In this document: piece after piece, positions 53,253-61,692 of the stretch
Layout of the letters: each line of letters starts with the position of its first letter
How positions within the stretch are numbered: the stretch's first letter is position 1
Source of the DNA: Agreia sp. PsM10
Lineage (GTDB): Bacteria > Actinomycetota > Actinomycetes > Actinomycetales > Microbacteriaceae
DNA: 64,000 bases
Assembly: GCF_030433855.1 (NCBI RefSeq)
Contig: NZ_JARUXC010000001.1
Span: 124,001 to 188,000 of the forward strand
Reading direction: 5' to 3'
Notes under the pieces: generated by a model
What the model saw: the letters and a program-made list of their open reading frames with translations, nothing else
Database searches by the model: none
Told to the model about the DNA's origin: nothing
Program-made: the position numbers and the translations under genes

Positions 53253-54407
53253 ATGAATGAGACGACCCGAGAATCCGCGACAAGAGATCCTGCACGCGAA
53301 CTCGCTCGCGAGGTGCTGATCCACGGTCCGATCGCCCGCGGCGAGCTCGGCCGCAGGCTCGGGCTGTCGCCCGCGAGCCTCACCCGTCTCAGCCGTCCCT
53401 TTCTCGACCACGGAATCCTCGTCGAGGGGCAGGAGCGCCAGGACGGAGCCGTCGGCAGGCCCGTGAAACCCCTCGACGTGAGGGTCGACGCGCAGCGCAT
53501 GCTCGGGGTCAAGATCACGGGGGAGCACGTCTTCGGCGTCGTCACCGACCTCCGTGCGACCGTCGGGGCGTCGGCGACCACACGGCTGGCCGGACACGGC
53601 GTCGACGACGTGCTCGACGGCATCCAGAAGCTGATCGACGACCTCGACGCGCACGACGTGGCCGCGATCGGCGCCAGTATCGGCGGCAAGGTGACCGGAT
53701 CGTCGCTCGTCGTGCGCGCGCCGTTCCTCGACTGGCACGACGTCGACCTCGGAACCGCGATCGAGGAGCGCTTCGGTCGGCCCGCCACCGTGGAGAACGA
53801 CGTGGTGGCGCTCACGACGGCCGAGCAGTGGTTCGGGCACGCCCGCGGAGTCGACAACTTCTCGGTGGTCACCATCGGAGCGGGCGTCGGATACGGGCTC
53901 GTCGTGCACGGACGCCAGGTGATCACCTCGGACACGGGACTCGGGCTCGGTGGGCACTTTCCCCTCGACAACACCGGCCCGCTCTGCATCGACGGACATC
54001 GCGGCTGCTCGTCGGCCATGCTCTCGATCGGCAGCATGTGCTCGTCGGCCGGCGTCGGCCTCGGACGATCCGTGGACTACGACGAGCTGCTCGCGCTCGC
54101 GGCCGAGGGCAATGCCGTCGCACGCCAGGTCGTCGAGACCTCGGCCCGGGCTCTCGGAAGACTGATCGCCGCCAGTGCGAACCTCGCCATGGTCGACATC
54201 GTCGTGCTCTCGGGGGAGGGCATCGGGCTGGTGGAGGTCGCCGAGGACGTCGTTCGCGCGGCCATCGAGTCGGATCGCGACCCCGATGCGCTTCCCGTGC
54301 AGATCAGGCGTACCGATGCGGACTTCACGTCGTGGGCCCGGGGCGCCGCGGCCGTCGCGATCGAGTCGGGGTTCGGTCTCATTCCGAGTGCGGCCACGCT
54401 TCGCTAG
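53253..54407 (+). CDS. ROK-family transcriptional repressor
   Basis: This 384-residue regulator has an N-terminal winged helix (RGELGRRLGLSPASLTRLSR, near 30-50) and a C-terminal ROK sugar-kinase-like domain. The ROK zinc motif, usually CxCGxxGC, reads CIDGHRGC, so the second cysteine is Asp; the upstream GGHFPLDNTGP is kept. It is divergent from the alpha-galactosidase operon and probably represses it until an alpha-galactoside or its product binds. No Shine-Dalgarno sequence precedes the ATG. Confidence 0.92.
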   Translation: MNETTRESATRDPARELAREVLIHGPIARGELGRRLGLSPASLTRLSRPFLDHGILVEGQERQDGAVGRPVKPLDVRVDAQRMLGVKITGEHVFGVVTDLRATVGASATTRLAGHGVDDVLDGIQKLIDDLDAHDVAAIGASIGGKVTGSSLVVRAPFLDWHDVDLGTAIEERFGRPATVENDVVALTTAEQWFGHARGVDNFSVVTIGAGVGYGLVVHGRQVITSDTGLGLGGHFPLDNTGPLCIDGHRGCSSAMLSIGSMCSSAGVGLGRSVDYDELLALAAEGNAVARQVVETSARALGRLIAASANLAMVDIVVLSGEGIGLVEVAEDVVRAAIESDRDPDALPVQIRRTDADFTSWARGAAAVAIESGFGLIPSAATLR

Positions 54408-54410
54408 GGT
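54405..54410 (+). promoter_or_regulatory. -10 box of amidase gene
   Basis: TAGGGT begins at the ROK stop codon and lies six bases before the ATG at 54417, fitting a leaderless transcript. GAGGGG between them could instead act as a weak ribosome binding site. Confidence 0.4.
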
Positions 54411-54416
54411 GAGGGG

Positions 54417-55259
54417 ATGACCCTCACCTCCGGCCCGGTGCACGAGATAGACCAGGCCGCCGGTCTCGGTGTCGCCATCGCCCAGTTCGCCCCCGGCGCC
54501 GACAAGGCCGCGAATCTGGCCGCCATCACGCGACTGGCCGAGCGCGCGGCGTCGCGCGGCGCATCCATCGTCGTCTTCCCCGAATACTCGTCGTACTTCT
54601 CCGATCCCTTCGGCCACGGCTTCCTCGAGAACGCCGAACCCCTCGACGGCGCGTTCGTCACGGCGCTGGGGTCCCTCGCCGCCCGCCTGGGCATCCACGT
54701 CGTCGCCGGCATGATCGAGACGACAGAGGCGGGCGAGCGATTCTCGAACGCCGTCGTCGCCGTCTCGCCGACGGGCGAGCTCGTGGCCTCGTATCGCAAG
54801 CTCCACCTCTACGACGCGTTCGGGTCGCGCGAGAGCGACTTCGTCGAACCGGGTGCCATCGAGGCTCCCGAGATCTTCACCGTCGGGCCCTTCACAGTCG
54901 GACTCCAGACCTGTTACGACATCCGCTTTCCCGAGGTGTCGAGGCGCCTCGTCGACGCCGGAGCCGACCTGGTGCTCGTGCCCGCCGAGTGGGTCAGGGG
55001 AGTGCTGAAGGAGCACCACTGGCGCACGCTCGTCACCGCGCGGGCCCTCGAGAACACGATCTATGTCGCCGCGGCCGACCACACCCCGCCGATCGGGGTC
55101 GGGGCCAGCCTCGTCGTCGATCCGATGGGAGTGACCATCGCATCCCTCGCCGAGAACGAAGACGTCGCCGTCGCCTCGATCGACCGAAACCGCATCGACG
55201 AGGTGCGGCGCGTGAATCCCGCGCTGGCCCTGCGCCGCTTCGGAACGCGAGAGCTGTAG
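54417..55259 (+). CDS. Nitrilase-superfamily amidase (Nit-like)
   Basis: This 280-residue carbon-nitrogen hydrolase has the Glu-Lys-Cys triad: Glu in VFPEYSSYF (near 60), Lys in YRKLHLYDAF (near 124) and Cys in LQTCYDIRFPE (near 164). The YDIRFPE block is that of Nit1/Nit2 proteins, which hydrolyse omega-amides of alpha-keto acids or deaminated peptides formed by transaminases. An aminotransferase gene two loci downstream fits such a metabolite-repair role, but that link is inferred. The ATG has a -10 box at leaderless spacing. Confidence 0.9.
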   Translation: MTLTSGPVHEIDQAAGLGVAIAQFAPGADKAANLAAITRLAERAASRGASIVVFPEYSSYFSDPFGHGFLENAEPLDGAFVTALGSLAARLGIHVVAGMIETTEAGERFSNAVVAVSPTGELVASYRKLHLYDAFGSRESDFVEPGAIEAPEIFTVGPFTVGLQTCYDIRFPEVSRRLVDAGADLVLVPAEWVRGVLKEHHWRTLVTARALENTIYVAAADHTPPIGVGASLVVDPMGVTIASLAENEDVAVASIDRNRIDEVRRVNPALALRRFGTREL

Positions 55260-55271
55260 CAGGCGATCGAC

Positions 55272-55847
55272 GTGGCGGCGGAGCGGGAGAGCCTGCAGTT
55301 CTCGTCGCGTGACGAGTTCCGCGACTGGATGCTGGTGAATCAAGACCTCGAGGTCGGCATCTGGCTGATCGTGGCGAAGAAAGGTGCGCCCTTCACGACG
55401 GTCACCTATGCGGAGGCGCTCGACGTGGCCCTCGAATTCGGATGGATCGACGGGCAGTCGCGTTCACGCGACGAGCACACGTCGTTCCGCGGATTCACTC
55501 CGCGCAGGGCTGCCAGCCCGTGGTCGATGCGCAACCGCCTGGCTGCAGAGGCGATGATCGCAGACGGCCGGATGTCGTCCCGCGGCCTGGCCGAGATCGA
55601 GCGGGCGAAGGCGGATGGCCGCTGGGACAGGGCGTATGCGGCCTCGACCGATGCGCAGCCGCATCCGGATCTTCTCAGCGCTCTCGAACGGAACCCTGCC
55701 GCGAAGGCCTTCTACGCGACCCTCAATGCGCAGAACCGGTTCGCGGTGTACTACCGCATTCAGGCTCTGAAGACGGAACAGGGCCGGGCCCGCGCCATCG
55801 AGCGCATGGTCGAGAAGCTCGCGCGCGAAGAGAAGCCCGCGGGCTGA
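55272..55847 (+). CDS. YdeI-family protein
   Basis: This 191-residue protein matches the YdeI/OmdA family. The N-terminal block YAEALDVALEFGWIDGQSR is diagnostic, followed by FTPRRAASPWSMRNRLAAEAMIADGRM and a C-terminal helical part with NRFAVYYRIQALKT. In other bacteria members are linked to bacteriocin or cationic peptide tolerance, but a molecular mechanism is not established. The GTG start is 12 bp after the amidase stop, so cotranscription is likely. It converges with the aminotransferase gene, 12 bp away. Confidence 0.85.
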   Translation: MAAERESLQFSSRDEFRDWMLVNQDLEVGIWLIVAKKGAPFTTVTYAEALDVALEFGWIDGQSRSRDEHTSFRGFTPRRAASPWSMRNRLAAEAMIADGRMSSRGLAEIERAKADGRWDRAYAASTDAQPHPDLLSALERNPAAKAFYATLNAQNRFAVYYRIQALKTEQGRARAIERMVEKLAREEKPAG

Positions 55848-55859
55848 CGTCAGCGGCTC

Positions 55860-57056
55860 TTAGCGCCCCGCGCGGGCGAGCTGGGCGGCAGCCCGCTCGA
55901 GCACGTCGACCTTCTTGCAGTAGGCGAATCGCACGAGCGACGAGTACTCGCCCGCGAGCTGCTCGCCGCAGAAGGCGCTGATCGGAATGCCGACGACGCC
56001 GGCGAGCTCGGGCAGGTCTCGGCACAGTGCCGCCGCGTCCGTGTAGCCGAGCGGCGCGGCGTCGGCCACCACGAAGTAGCCGGCCTGCGGGGTGAACACC
56101 TCGAAGCCCGCCTTGGCGAGACCGGTCGAGAGAAGGTCGCGCTTGGCCTGAAGAGTGCGGGCGATGCCGTCGAAGAAGTCGTCGCCCAGGCCGAGGCCCA
56201 GTGCGATCGCCGGCTGGAACGGAGCGCCGTTCACGAAGGTCAGGAACTGCTTGACCGCGAGGATCGCCGTGACCAGCTCGTGCGGTGCGGTCAGCCATCC
56301 GATCTTCCAACCGGTGGTGTTGAACGTCTTGCCACCCGACGAGATCGTGACGGTGCGCTCCCGTGCGCCGGCGAGGGTCGCCACCGGAATGTGCGGAACG
56401 CCGAAGGTGAGGTGCTCGTAGACCTCGTCGGTGACGATGATCGCGTCATGCTCGTGGGCGAGCTCGACGATGAGCTCGAGGGTCTCGCGCGGCAGCACCG
56501 TGCCGGTGGGGTTGTTCGGGTTGTTGATCAGGATGACGCGGGTGCGGTCGGTCACGGCCGCGCGCAGGTCGTCGTGGTCGGGCAGGAACGCCGGCAGCCG
56601 CAGGGGAACCGTGCGGTGGATGCCTCGGGCGAGGGCGATCACCGCGCCGTACGCATCGTAGAAGGGCTCGAGGGTCACCACCTCGTCTCCGTCGTCGACG
56701 AGCGCGAGGAGCGTCGCGGCGAGTGCCTCGGTCGCGCCGGCCGTGACGAGCACCTCGCGTTCGGCGTCGACCTCGAGACCGTAGAACCGCTTCTGATGGG
56801 CGGCGATCGCCTCGCGCAGAACCGGCATGCCGAGCCCCGGCGGGTACTGGTTCAGTCCGTCGCTGATCGCGCGGCGTGCAGCTTCGAGGATCTCGGCCGG
56901 GCCGTCCTCATCGGGAAAGCCCTGTCCGAGGTTGATCGCGCCCGTCGACGTGGCGAGGGCGCTCATCTCGGCGAAGATCGTCGACCGAATCGAGCCGTCG
57001 GGCGAAAGCAGGCCCGCTCCGCGCGCCGTGCGCTGCCAGGAACCAGAGATAGTCAC
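55860..57056 (-). CDS. PLP-dependent aminotransferase, class I (KAT/MtnE-like)
   Basis: This 398-residue fold-type I aminotransferase has the PLP Lys in SSGGKTFNTTGWKIGW (near 238) and the conserved ILINNPNNPTGTVLPRETL and DEVYEHLTFG. It starts with the block GAINLGQGFPDEDGP, typical of glutamine transaminase K, kynurenine aminotransferase and methionine aminotransferase. The GTG at 57056 is chosen because TAGGTT lies eight bases upstream at leaderless spacing; a TTG at 57065 would place the start inside that region. The nearby Nit-like amidase would hydrolyse the ketoacid amide such a transaminase makes from glutamine. Confidence 0.9.
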   Translation of the reverse strand: MTISGSWQRTARGAGLLSPDGSIRSTIFAEMSALATSTGAINLGQGFPDEDGPAEILEAARRAISDGLNQYPPGLGMPVLREAIAAHQKRFYGLEVDAEREVLVTAGATEALAATLLALVDDGDEVVTLEPFYDAYGAVIALARGIHRTVPLRLPAFLPDHDDLRAAVTDRTRVILINNPNNPTGTVLPRETLELIVELAHEHDAIIVTDEVYEHLTFGVPHIPVATLAGARERTVTISSGGKTFNTTGWKIGWLTAPHELVTAILAVKQFLTFVNGAPFQPAIALGLGLGDDFFDGIARTLQAKRDLLSTGLAKAGFEVFTPQAGYFVVADAAPLGYTDAAALCRDLPELAGVVGIPISAFCGEQLAGEYSSLVRFAYCKKVDVLERAAAQLARAGR

Positions 57057-57064
57057 GAAGATCA

Positions 57065-57070
57065 AACCTA
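57065..57070 (-). promoter_or_regulatory. -10 box of aminotransferase gene
   Basis: On the minus strand TAGGTT stands eight bases before the GTG at 57056, which supports that start and a leaderless transcript. Confidence 0.45.
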
Positions 57071-57119
57071 CCGCCAGCCACCATGTGGATAACTTCCCGC
57101 GTCACGCGCCGACATCCTC

Positions 57120-57125
57120 TACGGT
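57120..57125 (+). promoter_or_regulatory. -10 box of lipoprotein gene
   Basis: TACGGT lies six bases before the ATG at 57132, without a ribosome binding site, as in other leaderless genes of the window. Confidence 0.45.
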
Positions 57126-57131
57126 GTTCCC

Positions 57132-57692
57132 ATGTTCTGTCGGAAACACACTGACTCCATCCGCTGCGGACTTATGGGCGTGCTTGCGGTCAGTGTGGCT
57201 GCAGTTGCAGGCTGCTCACCGATCGTGGAGCCCGCTGAACCGACGATCGATACTCAGGTCACAACACCAACTACATCTCGTGAGAGTGCGGAGGCTCTCG
57301 CCACTGACGCGTACAAGAGCTATCTCGCGTTGAACGATGAAATCGCTTCCCAAGGTGGAACCGAACCAGACCGGATGACCGACGTGGCTCAGGGAGCGGC
57401 ACTCGACGTGATCTACGAAAACATGCGCGAGATTCGTGAGGCTGGACTCAGAATTACGGGCTCTACGCGTCTTCAATCTCTCGAACTTTCTGACTGGACC
57501 GATAACCGAATTTCGGCCTATGTCTGCGAAGACGTGACATTCGTCGATCTGCTGGACCAGGACGGAAACTCTCTAGTTTCAGCGGACCGGGTCAACGTAA
57601 CTCCTTTCGAGGTTGAACTAGAGCGCGACGAAACGATCCATTTCCTACTCTCCGAGAGGAAGGTATGGACAGGCACAAATTTCTGCGAATAG
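57132..57692 (+). CDS. Lipoprotein of unknown function
   Basis: This 186-residue protein has a lipoprotein signal with the lipobox VAGC (Cys near residue 28), a Thr/Pro-rich linker and a helical-then-beta domain. ALATDAYKSYLALNDEIASQGG and two cysteines (YVCEDVTFVD and TNFCE at the very end) suggest a small NTF2-like or cystatin-like fold with a disulfide, by pattern only. Codon use is less GC-rich than neighbours. Its end overlaps the next gene by 28 bp, so they are cotranscribed and probably act together at the cell surface. Confidence 0.8.
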   Translation: MFCRKHTDSIRCGLMGVLAVSVAAVAGCSPIVEPAEPTIDTQVTTPTTSRESAEALATDAYKSYLALNDEIASQGGTEPDRMTDVAQGAALDVIYENMREIREAGLRITGSTRLQSLELSDWTDNRISAYVCEDVTFVDLLDQDGNSLVSADRVNVTPFEVELERDETIHFLLSERKVWTGTNFCE

Positions 57693-58507
57693 TGGCCGCG
57701 TGGACAATGGTCTGTTTCCTTCTTGCGCTTCCAGCTCACGTGGCAGCGGCAGCTGGTGGCGGATGCTCTCAAATTGATCAGTGGTCGACAGGGTGCGGGG
57801 CGGTTTCCGGGGGTGGGGTCGATGTGGAGGTCGGGAGCAGCCAGGGTGGCGGCGGCGGATCCGGCGAGGAGTCGAGCGGCGGCGGCGGCGGTGACTCCGG
57901 AGGCGGAGCCGACGGCTCCGGCGGGGACGGTGCGGAGGTGCCGTGCACCTCGACGAACGTCGAACTGTGCACCGAGCAGCGACGCGTCATTCCGAACCCC
58001 GGGGACGCTCAGACAGCGACGCCGGTCGTGACGACTCGGGAGGTCGCCCATCTGGTTCCCGGAGTGGCCGGGCAGGGGATGGAGCCGAACGGCTGGATGG
58101 TCGTCGGGCTCCCGACGAACTTCTATGCCGACGCGGCCCCGCGGGTCGTGTCGACGACCCTGCTCGGCAGTCCGGCCGAGGTTCGATTCACGCCGGTCTC
58201 GTTCACCTGGGACCACGGAGACGGGGCGTCGACGACGAGCGTGACGGGCGGAGCCACGTGGGCGTCGCTCGGTGTCGCCGAGTTCTCCGAGACGGCGACC
58301 AGCCATGTCTACGACCATCCGGGCGACTACACGATCAACCTCACGATCCTGTATGCGGCGGAGTACCGGATAGGCGGCGGTGAGTGGCGAGCACTGGCAG
58401 GAACCGTACCGTCGACGGCGCCGCCGATCAACGCGTCGGCGAAAGCGGCGAAGACGGTACTCGTCGCCGATGACTGCGGCCGACGTCGCGTGTCACCCGG
58501 GTGTTGA
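57665..58507 (+). CDS. Secreted PKD-like protein with Gly/Ser linker
   Basis: This 280-residue protein has a signal peptide (about 1-29), a Gly/Ser/Glu-rich linker (about 48-90) and a C-terminal domain with PKD-like features: FTWDHGDGAS followed by SHVYDHPGDYTINLTILYAAEYR. No anchor or catalytic motif is visible. The ATG has AGAGGAAGGT upstream. The 5' 100 bases share the lower GC of the lipoprotein gene, while the rest is strongly GC-rich, so the composition changes inside the gene near 57790. The lipoprotein encoded upstream is the likely partner. Confidence 0.8.
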   Translation: MDRHKFLRIVAAWTMVCFLLALPAHVAAAAGGGCSQIDQWSTGCGAVSGGGVDVEVGSSQGGGGGSGEESSGGGGGDSGGGADGSGGDGAEVPCTSTNVELCTEQRRVIPNPGDAQTATPVVTTREVAHLVPGVAGQGMEPNGWMVVGLPTNFYADAAPRVVSTTLLGSPAEVRFTPVSFTWDHGDGASTTSVTGGATWASLGVAEFSETATSHVYDHPGDYTINLTILYAAEYRIGGGEWRALAGTVPSTAPPINASAKAAKTVLVADDCGRRRVSPGC

Positions 58508-58646
58508 CGACGCGGAATACGGTTCCCGAGTCGGCGGTTCCCAACTCCAAGCTTCGCCCGAGTGATACGGCAGTTCGTTTCCAGCCCACGCATAGACAAC
58601 GTCCAGCTTCGATGGCGATGCTTACTGAGCTTGGAAGGAGCACCCA

Positions 58647-60443
58647 TTGTCTGAGAACACCGACAACCCGATCAACCCGGCGGCAGCCGAGGGCATTGAC
58701 CGCGACGACACCACGAACACCGGTTCGAGCCCCGCCGCCAGCCAGAACGCCCCCGCCTTCCCCCACTACGCACCCGGCGTCTCCGCAGAGACCCCGCCCA
58801 CGACATCCGCGCCCGAGGCCACGAACGAACCGCGCACCCCGCAGGTTCCTGAGCGTCAGCAGACCACCCCGCAGGCAGAGCAGCCGGCCGCGCCTCAGCC
58901 GGCCGCGCCTCAGCCGACAACGCCTCAGCCGACGGCCGTCCAGCCCAGCGTCGCGCAATCGGCCGCCGCGCAGCAGCCGACCGCACCTCAGCCGTACAGC
59001 CCCGCGTACTCACAGGCCCCGGCACCACACCACTCGGCCGCCCCGAGCCAGCCGCAACCCCACCAGCCCCACCAGACGCAGCCGACGCAGCCCTATGCAG
59101 CGGCCCCGGGCAACTACGGCAACGGCGCCTTCGGTCAGCCGCCGCAGCAGCCGCCCGTCGCCGGCGGAGACACCGCAGGTTCGCGCGCCCCGAAGCGCCG
59201 AGGGGGCCCGGTTCTCATCGCCGCCCTGGCCATCGCCGCTCTCGTGGGCGGTGGATCCGGCGCAGGAATCAGCGCGTGGGTGATCAGCCAGAACCAGCAG
59301 TCCACCAACACCACGGCCACGGGTCCGCAGACGATCACGGTCAACAACGCCGACGACGCCTCGCTCGCAACCGCCGTGGCCGCCAAGGCCTCGCCGTCGG
59401 TCGTGACGATCTCGGTCAACGACGGGTCGTCGGGCGGCACCGGTTCGGGCGTCATCCTCTCTGACGACGGCTACATCCTCACCAACACCCACGTCGTCAC
59501 CCTCGATGGCGCGACCGCCAACCCCACCATCCAGGTCACGACCAACGACGGACGGCTCTTCACCGGCACGCTCGTCGGCACCGATCCTGTCGCCGACCTC
59601 GCGGTCATCAAGCTCGAGAAGGCCAGCGACCTCACCCCGATCACCTGGGGCGACTCGACCAAGCTGAACGTCGGCGACTCCGTTGTGGCCATCGGCGCCC
59701 CGCTCGGCCTGTCCGGCACGGTCACCACCGGAATCGTCAGCGCCCTCAACCGCGCGATCACCGTCGCGTCGTCGGCCGCACCGAAGGGTGACGACACCGA
59801 CTCGACGGCCCCCGATGGCAACGGCGACTCCGGAGACGGCTCGCAGGACAACCCGTACGACTTCTGGAACTTCGACATCCCGGGCCAGGACGGTTCGCAG
59901 TCGCAGACTCAGACGCAGGCCACGTCGAGCATCTCCCTCGCGGTCATCCAGACCGACGCCGCGATAAACCCGGGAAACTCGGGTGGAGCGCTGCTGAACG
60001 ACAAGGGCGAGCTCATCGGAATCAACGTGGCCATCGCGAGCGCGGGCTCCACGAGCTCCGACAGCCAGTCGGGCTCGATCGGCGTGGGCTTCTCCATTCC
60101 CGCCTCGCTCGCGCAGCGCATCGCCGAGGAGATCATCAAGGATGGCTCAGGAAGCCACGGTCTGCTCGGGGCCTCGGTCGGCGACGCCAGTTCGGACCAG
60201 GCTCTCGCGAGCGTCACCGCCGGAGCCCTCGTGAAAGAGGTCTCGTCGGGCGGCGCGGCGGAAAAGGCCGGCATCAAGGCCGGTGACGTCATCACCGCGT
60301 TCAACGGCATCGCCGTGGCCAGCGCCACCGATCTCACGGCGCAGGTGCGCAGCCTCGCGGCCGGATCCGATGCCAAGCTCACCGTCTACAGCGACGGCAA
60401 GACCCAGGACATCGACGTGACTCTGGGAGAGCTCACCGAGTAG
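58647..60443 (+). CDS. HtrA/DegP-like serine protease with PDZ domain
   Basis: This 598-residue envelope protease has a Pro/Gln/Ala-rich cytoplasmic N-terminus (about 1-180), one membrane segment (about 190-213), a trypsin-like domain and one PDZ domain (about 510-590). The triad is His in ILTNTHVVTLDG, Asp in DPVADLAVIKL and Ser in NPGNSGGALLN. A Gly/Asp/Ser-rich loop interrupts the protease domain around residues 385-420. The TTG start is set by the ribosome binding site TGGAAGGAGCACCCA. It probably degrades misfolded exported proteins. A terminator follows. Confidence 0.93.
   Translation: MSENTDNPINPAAAEGIDRDDTTNTGSSPAASQNAPAFPHYAPGVSAETPPTTSAPEATNEPRTPQVPERQQTTPQAEQPAAPQPAAPQPTTPQPTAVQPSVAQSAAAQQPTAPQPYSPAYSQAPAPHHSAAPSQPQPHQPHQTQPTQPYAAAPGNYGNGAFGQPPQQPPVAGGDTAGSRAPKRRGGPVLIAALAIAALVGGGSGAGISAWVISQNQQSTNTTATGPQTITVNNADDASLATAVAAKASPSVVTISVNDGSSGGTGSGVILSDDGYILTNTHVVTLDGATANPTIQVTTNDGRLFTGTLVGTDPVADLAVIKLEKASDLTPITWGDSTKLNVGDSVVAIGAPLGLSGTVTTGIVSALNRAITVASSAAPKGDDTDSTAPDGNGDSGDGSQDNPYDFWNFDIPGQDGSQSQTQTQATSSISLAVIQTDAAINPGNSGGALLNDKGELIGINVAIASAGSTSSDSQSGSIGVGFSIPASLAQRIAEEIIKDGSGSHGLLGASVGDASSDQALASVTAGALVKEVSSGGAAEKAGIKAGDVITAFNGIAVASATDLTAQVRSLAAGSDAKLTVYSDGKTQDIDVTLGELTE
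58881..58940 (+). repeat. Four 15-bp tandem repeats in protease gene
   Basis: Units of 15 bp beginning CAGCCG encode QPAAP, QPAAP, QPTTP and QPTAV in the flexible cytoplasmic N-terminus. The first two units are identical, so copy number could vary by slippage. Confidence 0.8.
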
Positions 60444-60459
60444 TCCGTAGAACGGCACA

Positions 60460-60493
60460 CGATCCCCGGACGGCCTCGGCCGTCCGGGGATCG
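60460..60493 (+). terminator. Hairpin terminator after HtrA-like gene
   Basis: CGATCCCCGGACGGC pairs with GCCGTCCGGGGATCG around a CTCG loop, 17 bp after the stop. The stem is perfect, but no T-run follows. Confidence 0.7.
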
Positions 60494-60622
60494 CTGCGTG
60501 CGGCACGTGGCGCCCGATCGATGCCTGGAGACGGCCCTGCGATAGGCTCTATCGGCCAGCGTCGGCGCAGCAACATCGAATCCCGCGTGCGACACGGCAC
60601 CCGAACACAACGAGTGGATGCC

Positions 60623-61690
60623 ATGACCCCGAACACCCCCGCGAGCTCCCTGCCCGGCGTCTCCTACGTCATGCCGGTGCTCAACGAGGTGACCCATGTC
60701 GAGGCCGCTATCGACAGCCTGCTCGCGCAGGACTACCGCGGTCCTTTCGACGTGATCGTCGCTCTCGGACCGAGCATCGACGGCACCACGGAACTGGTGG
60801 AGCGGCTCTCCCGGGTCGACCCGCGCATCCAGGTCATCGACAACCCCACCGGCTCGACGCCCAGCGGACTGAACGTGGCGATCAACGCCTCTCAGAACCC
60901 CATCGTGGTGCGGGTCGACGCCCACTCCGTCCTCCCCACGGACTACACGCGCATCGCGGTCGAGACCATGGCGAGAACGAACGCGGCGAATGTCGGCGGA
61001 ATCATGCAGGCCGAGGGCACGACGCCGTTCGAGAACGCGGTCGCCACGGCCTACGGCTCCGCGATCGGTCTCGGCGGAGGTCAGCATCACGTCGGAGGTG
61101 CCGAAGGCCCGGCGGAGACCGTGTACCTCGGGGTGTTCCGCCGTGAATGGATACAGCGCGTGGGCCTGTTCAACGAGGAGATCCGCCGCGGCCAGGACTG
61201 GGAACTGAACCGACGCCTGCGCGAGGCCGGGGGAGTCGTCTGGTTCACTCCCAGACTCACCGTCATCTACCGTCCGCGTCCCACGCCCGAGAAGCTCGCG
61301 CGGCAGTTCTTCTCGACCGGGCTCTGGCGTGGTGACCTCGCGCGACGCTTCTTCAGCTCGAACGCACTCAAGTACTTCGTTCCGCCCGTCGCCGTGCTGT
61401 CGGTCGTGCTCGGCCTGCTGCTCGGATGCTTCGGCTACTTCGGGCTCGTCGGCAACGCCCAGGGGGCGGCGCTGGTGATCTCGTGGATCTTCACCGCCCT
61501 GTTCGTCTTTCCGATCCTCTACGTGCTCCTCGTGATCGTGGCCTCGATCGGCGTCGCCGCCCGCCGCGGTTTTCGCACGGGTGCGTGGTTTCTCGTAGTC
61601 TTGCCGTGCATCCACTTCAGTTGGGGAACGGGCTTCATCCTGGGGTTCCTGAGGCTCACGAGCAACATCACCGCGCACACCGGAAGGTAA
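60623..61690 (+). CDS. GT2 glycosyltransferase with C-terminal membrane segments
   Basis: This 355-residue protein has an N-terminal GT-A domain (VSYVMPVLNEVTHVEAAID), a DxD-type metal site in VVRVDAHS, and QDWELNRRLREAGG as the acceptor/catalytic block. The last 110 residues contain two or three membrane segments (near 258-282, 292-318). The layout resembles ExoA-type transferases that act on lipid-linked precursors at the inner membrane face. The ATG at 60623 is taken; a GTG at 60614 is in frame. The next gene begins two bases after its stop. Confidence 0.88.
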   Translation: MTPNTPASSLPGVSYVMPVLNEVTHVEAAIDSLLAQDYRGPFDVIVALGPSIDGTTELVERLSRVDPRIQVIDNPTGSTPSGLNVAINASQNPIVVRVDAHSVLPTDYTRIAVETMARTNAANVGGIMQAEGTTPFENAVATAYGSAIGLGGGQHHVGGAEGPAETVYLGVFRREWIQRVGLFNEEIRRGQDWELNRRLREAGGVVWFTPRLTVIYRPRPTPEKLARQFFSTGLWRGDLARRFFSSNALKYFVPPVAVLSVVLGLLLGCFGYFGLVGNAQGAALVISWIFTALFVFPILYVLLVIVASIGVAARRGFRTGAWFLVVLPCIHFSWGTGFILGFLRLTSNITAHTGR

Positions 61691-61692
61691 CC

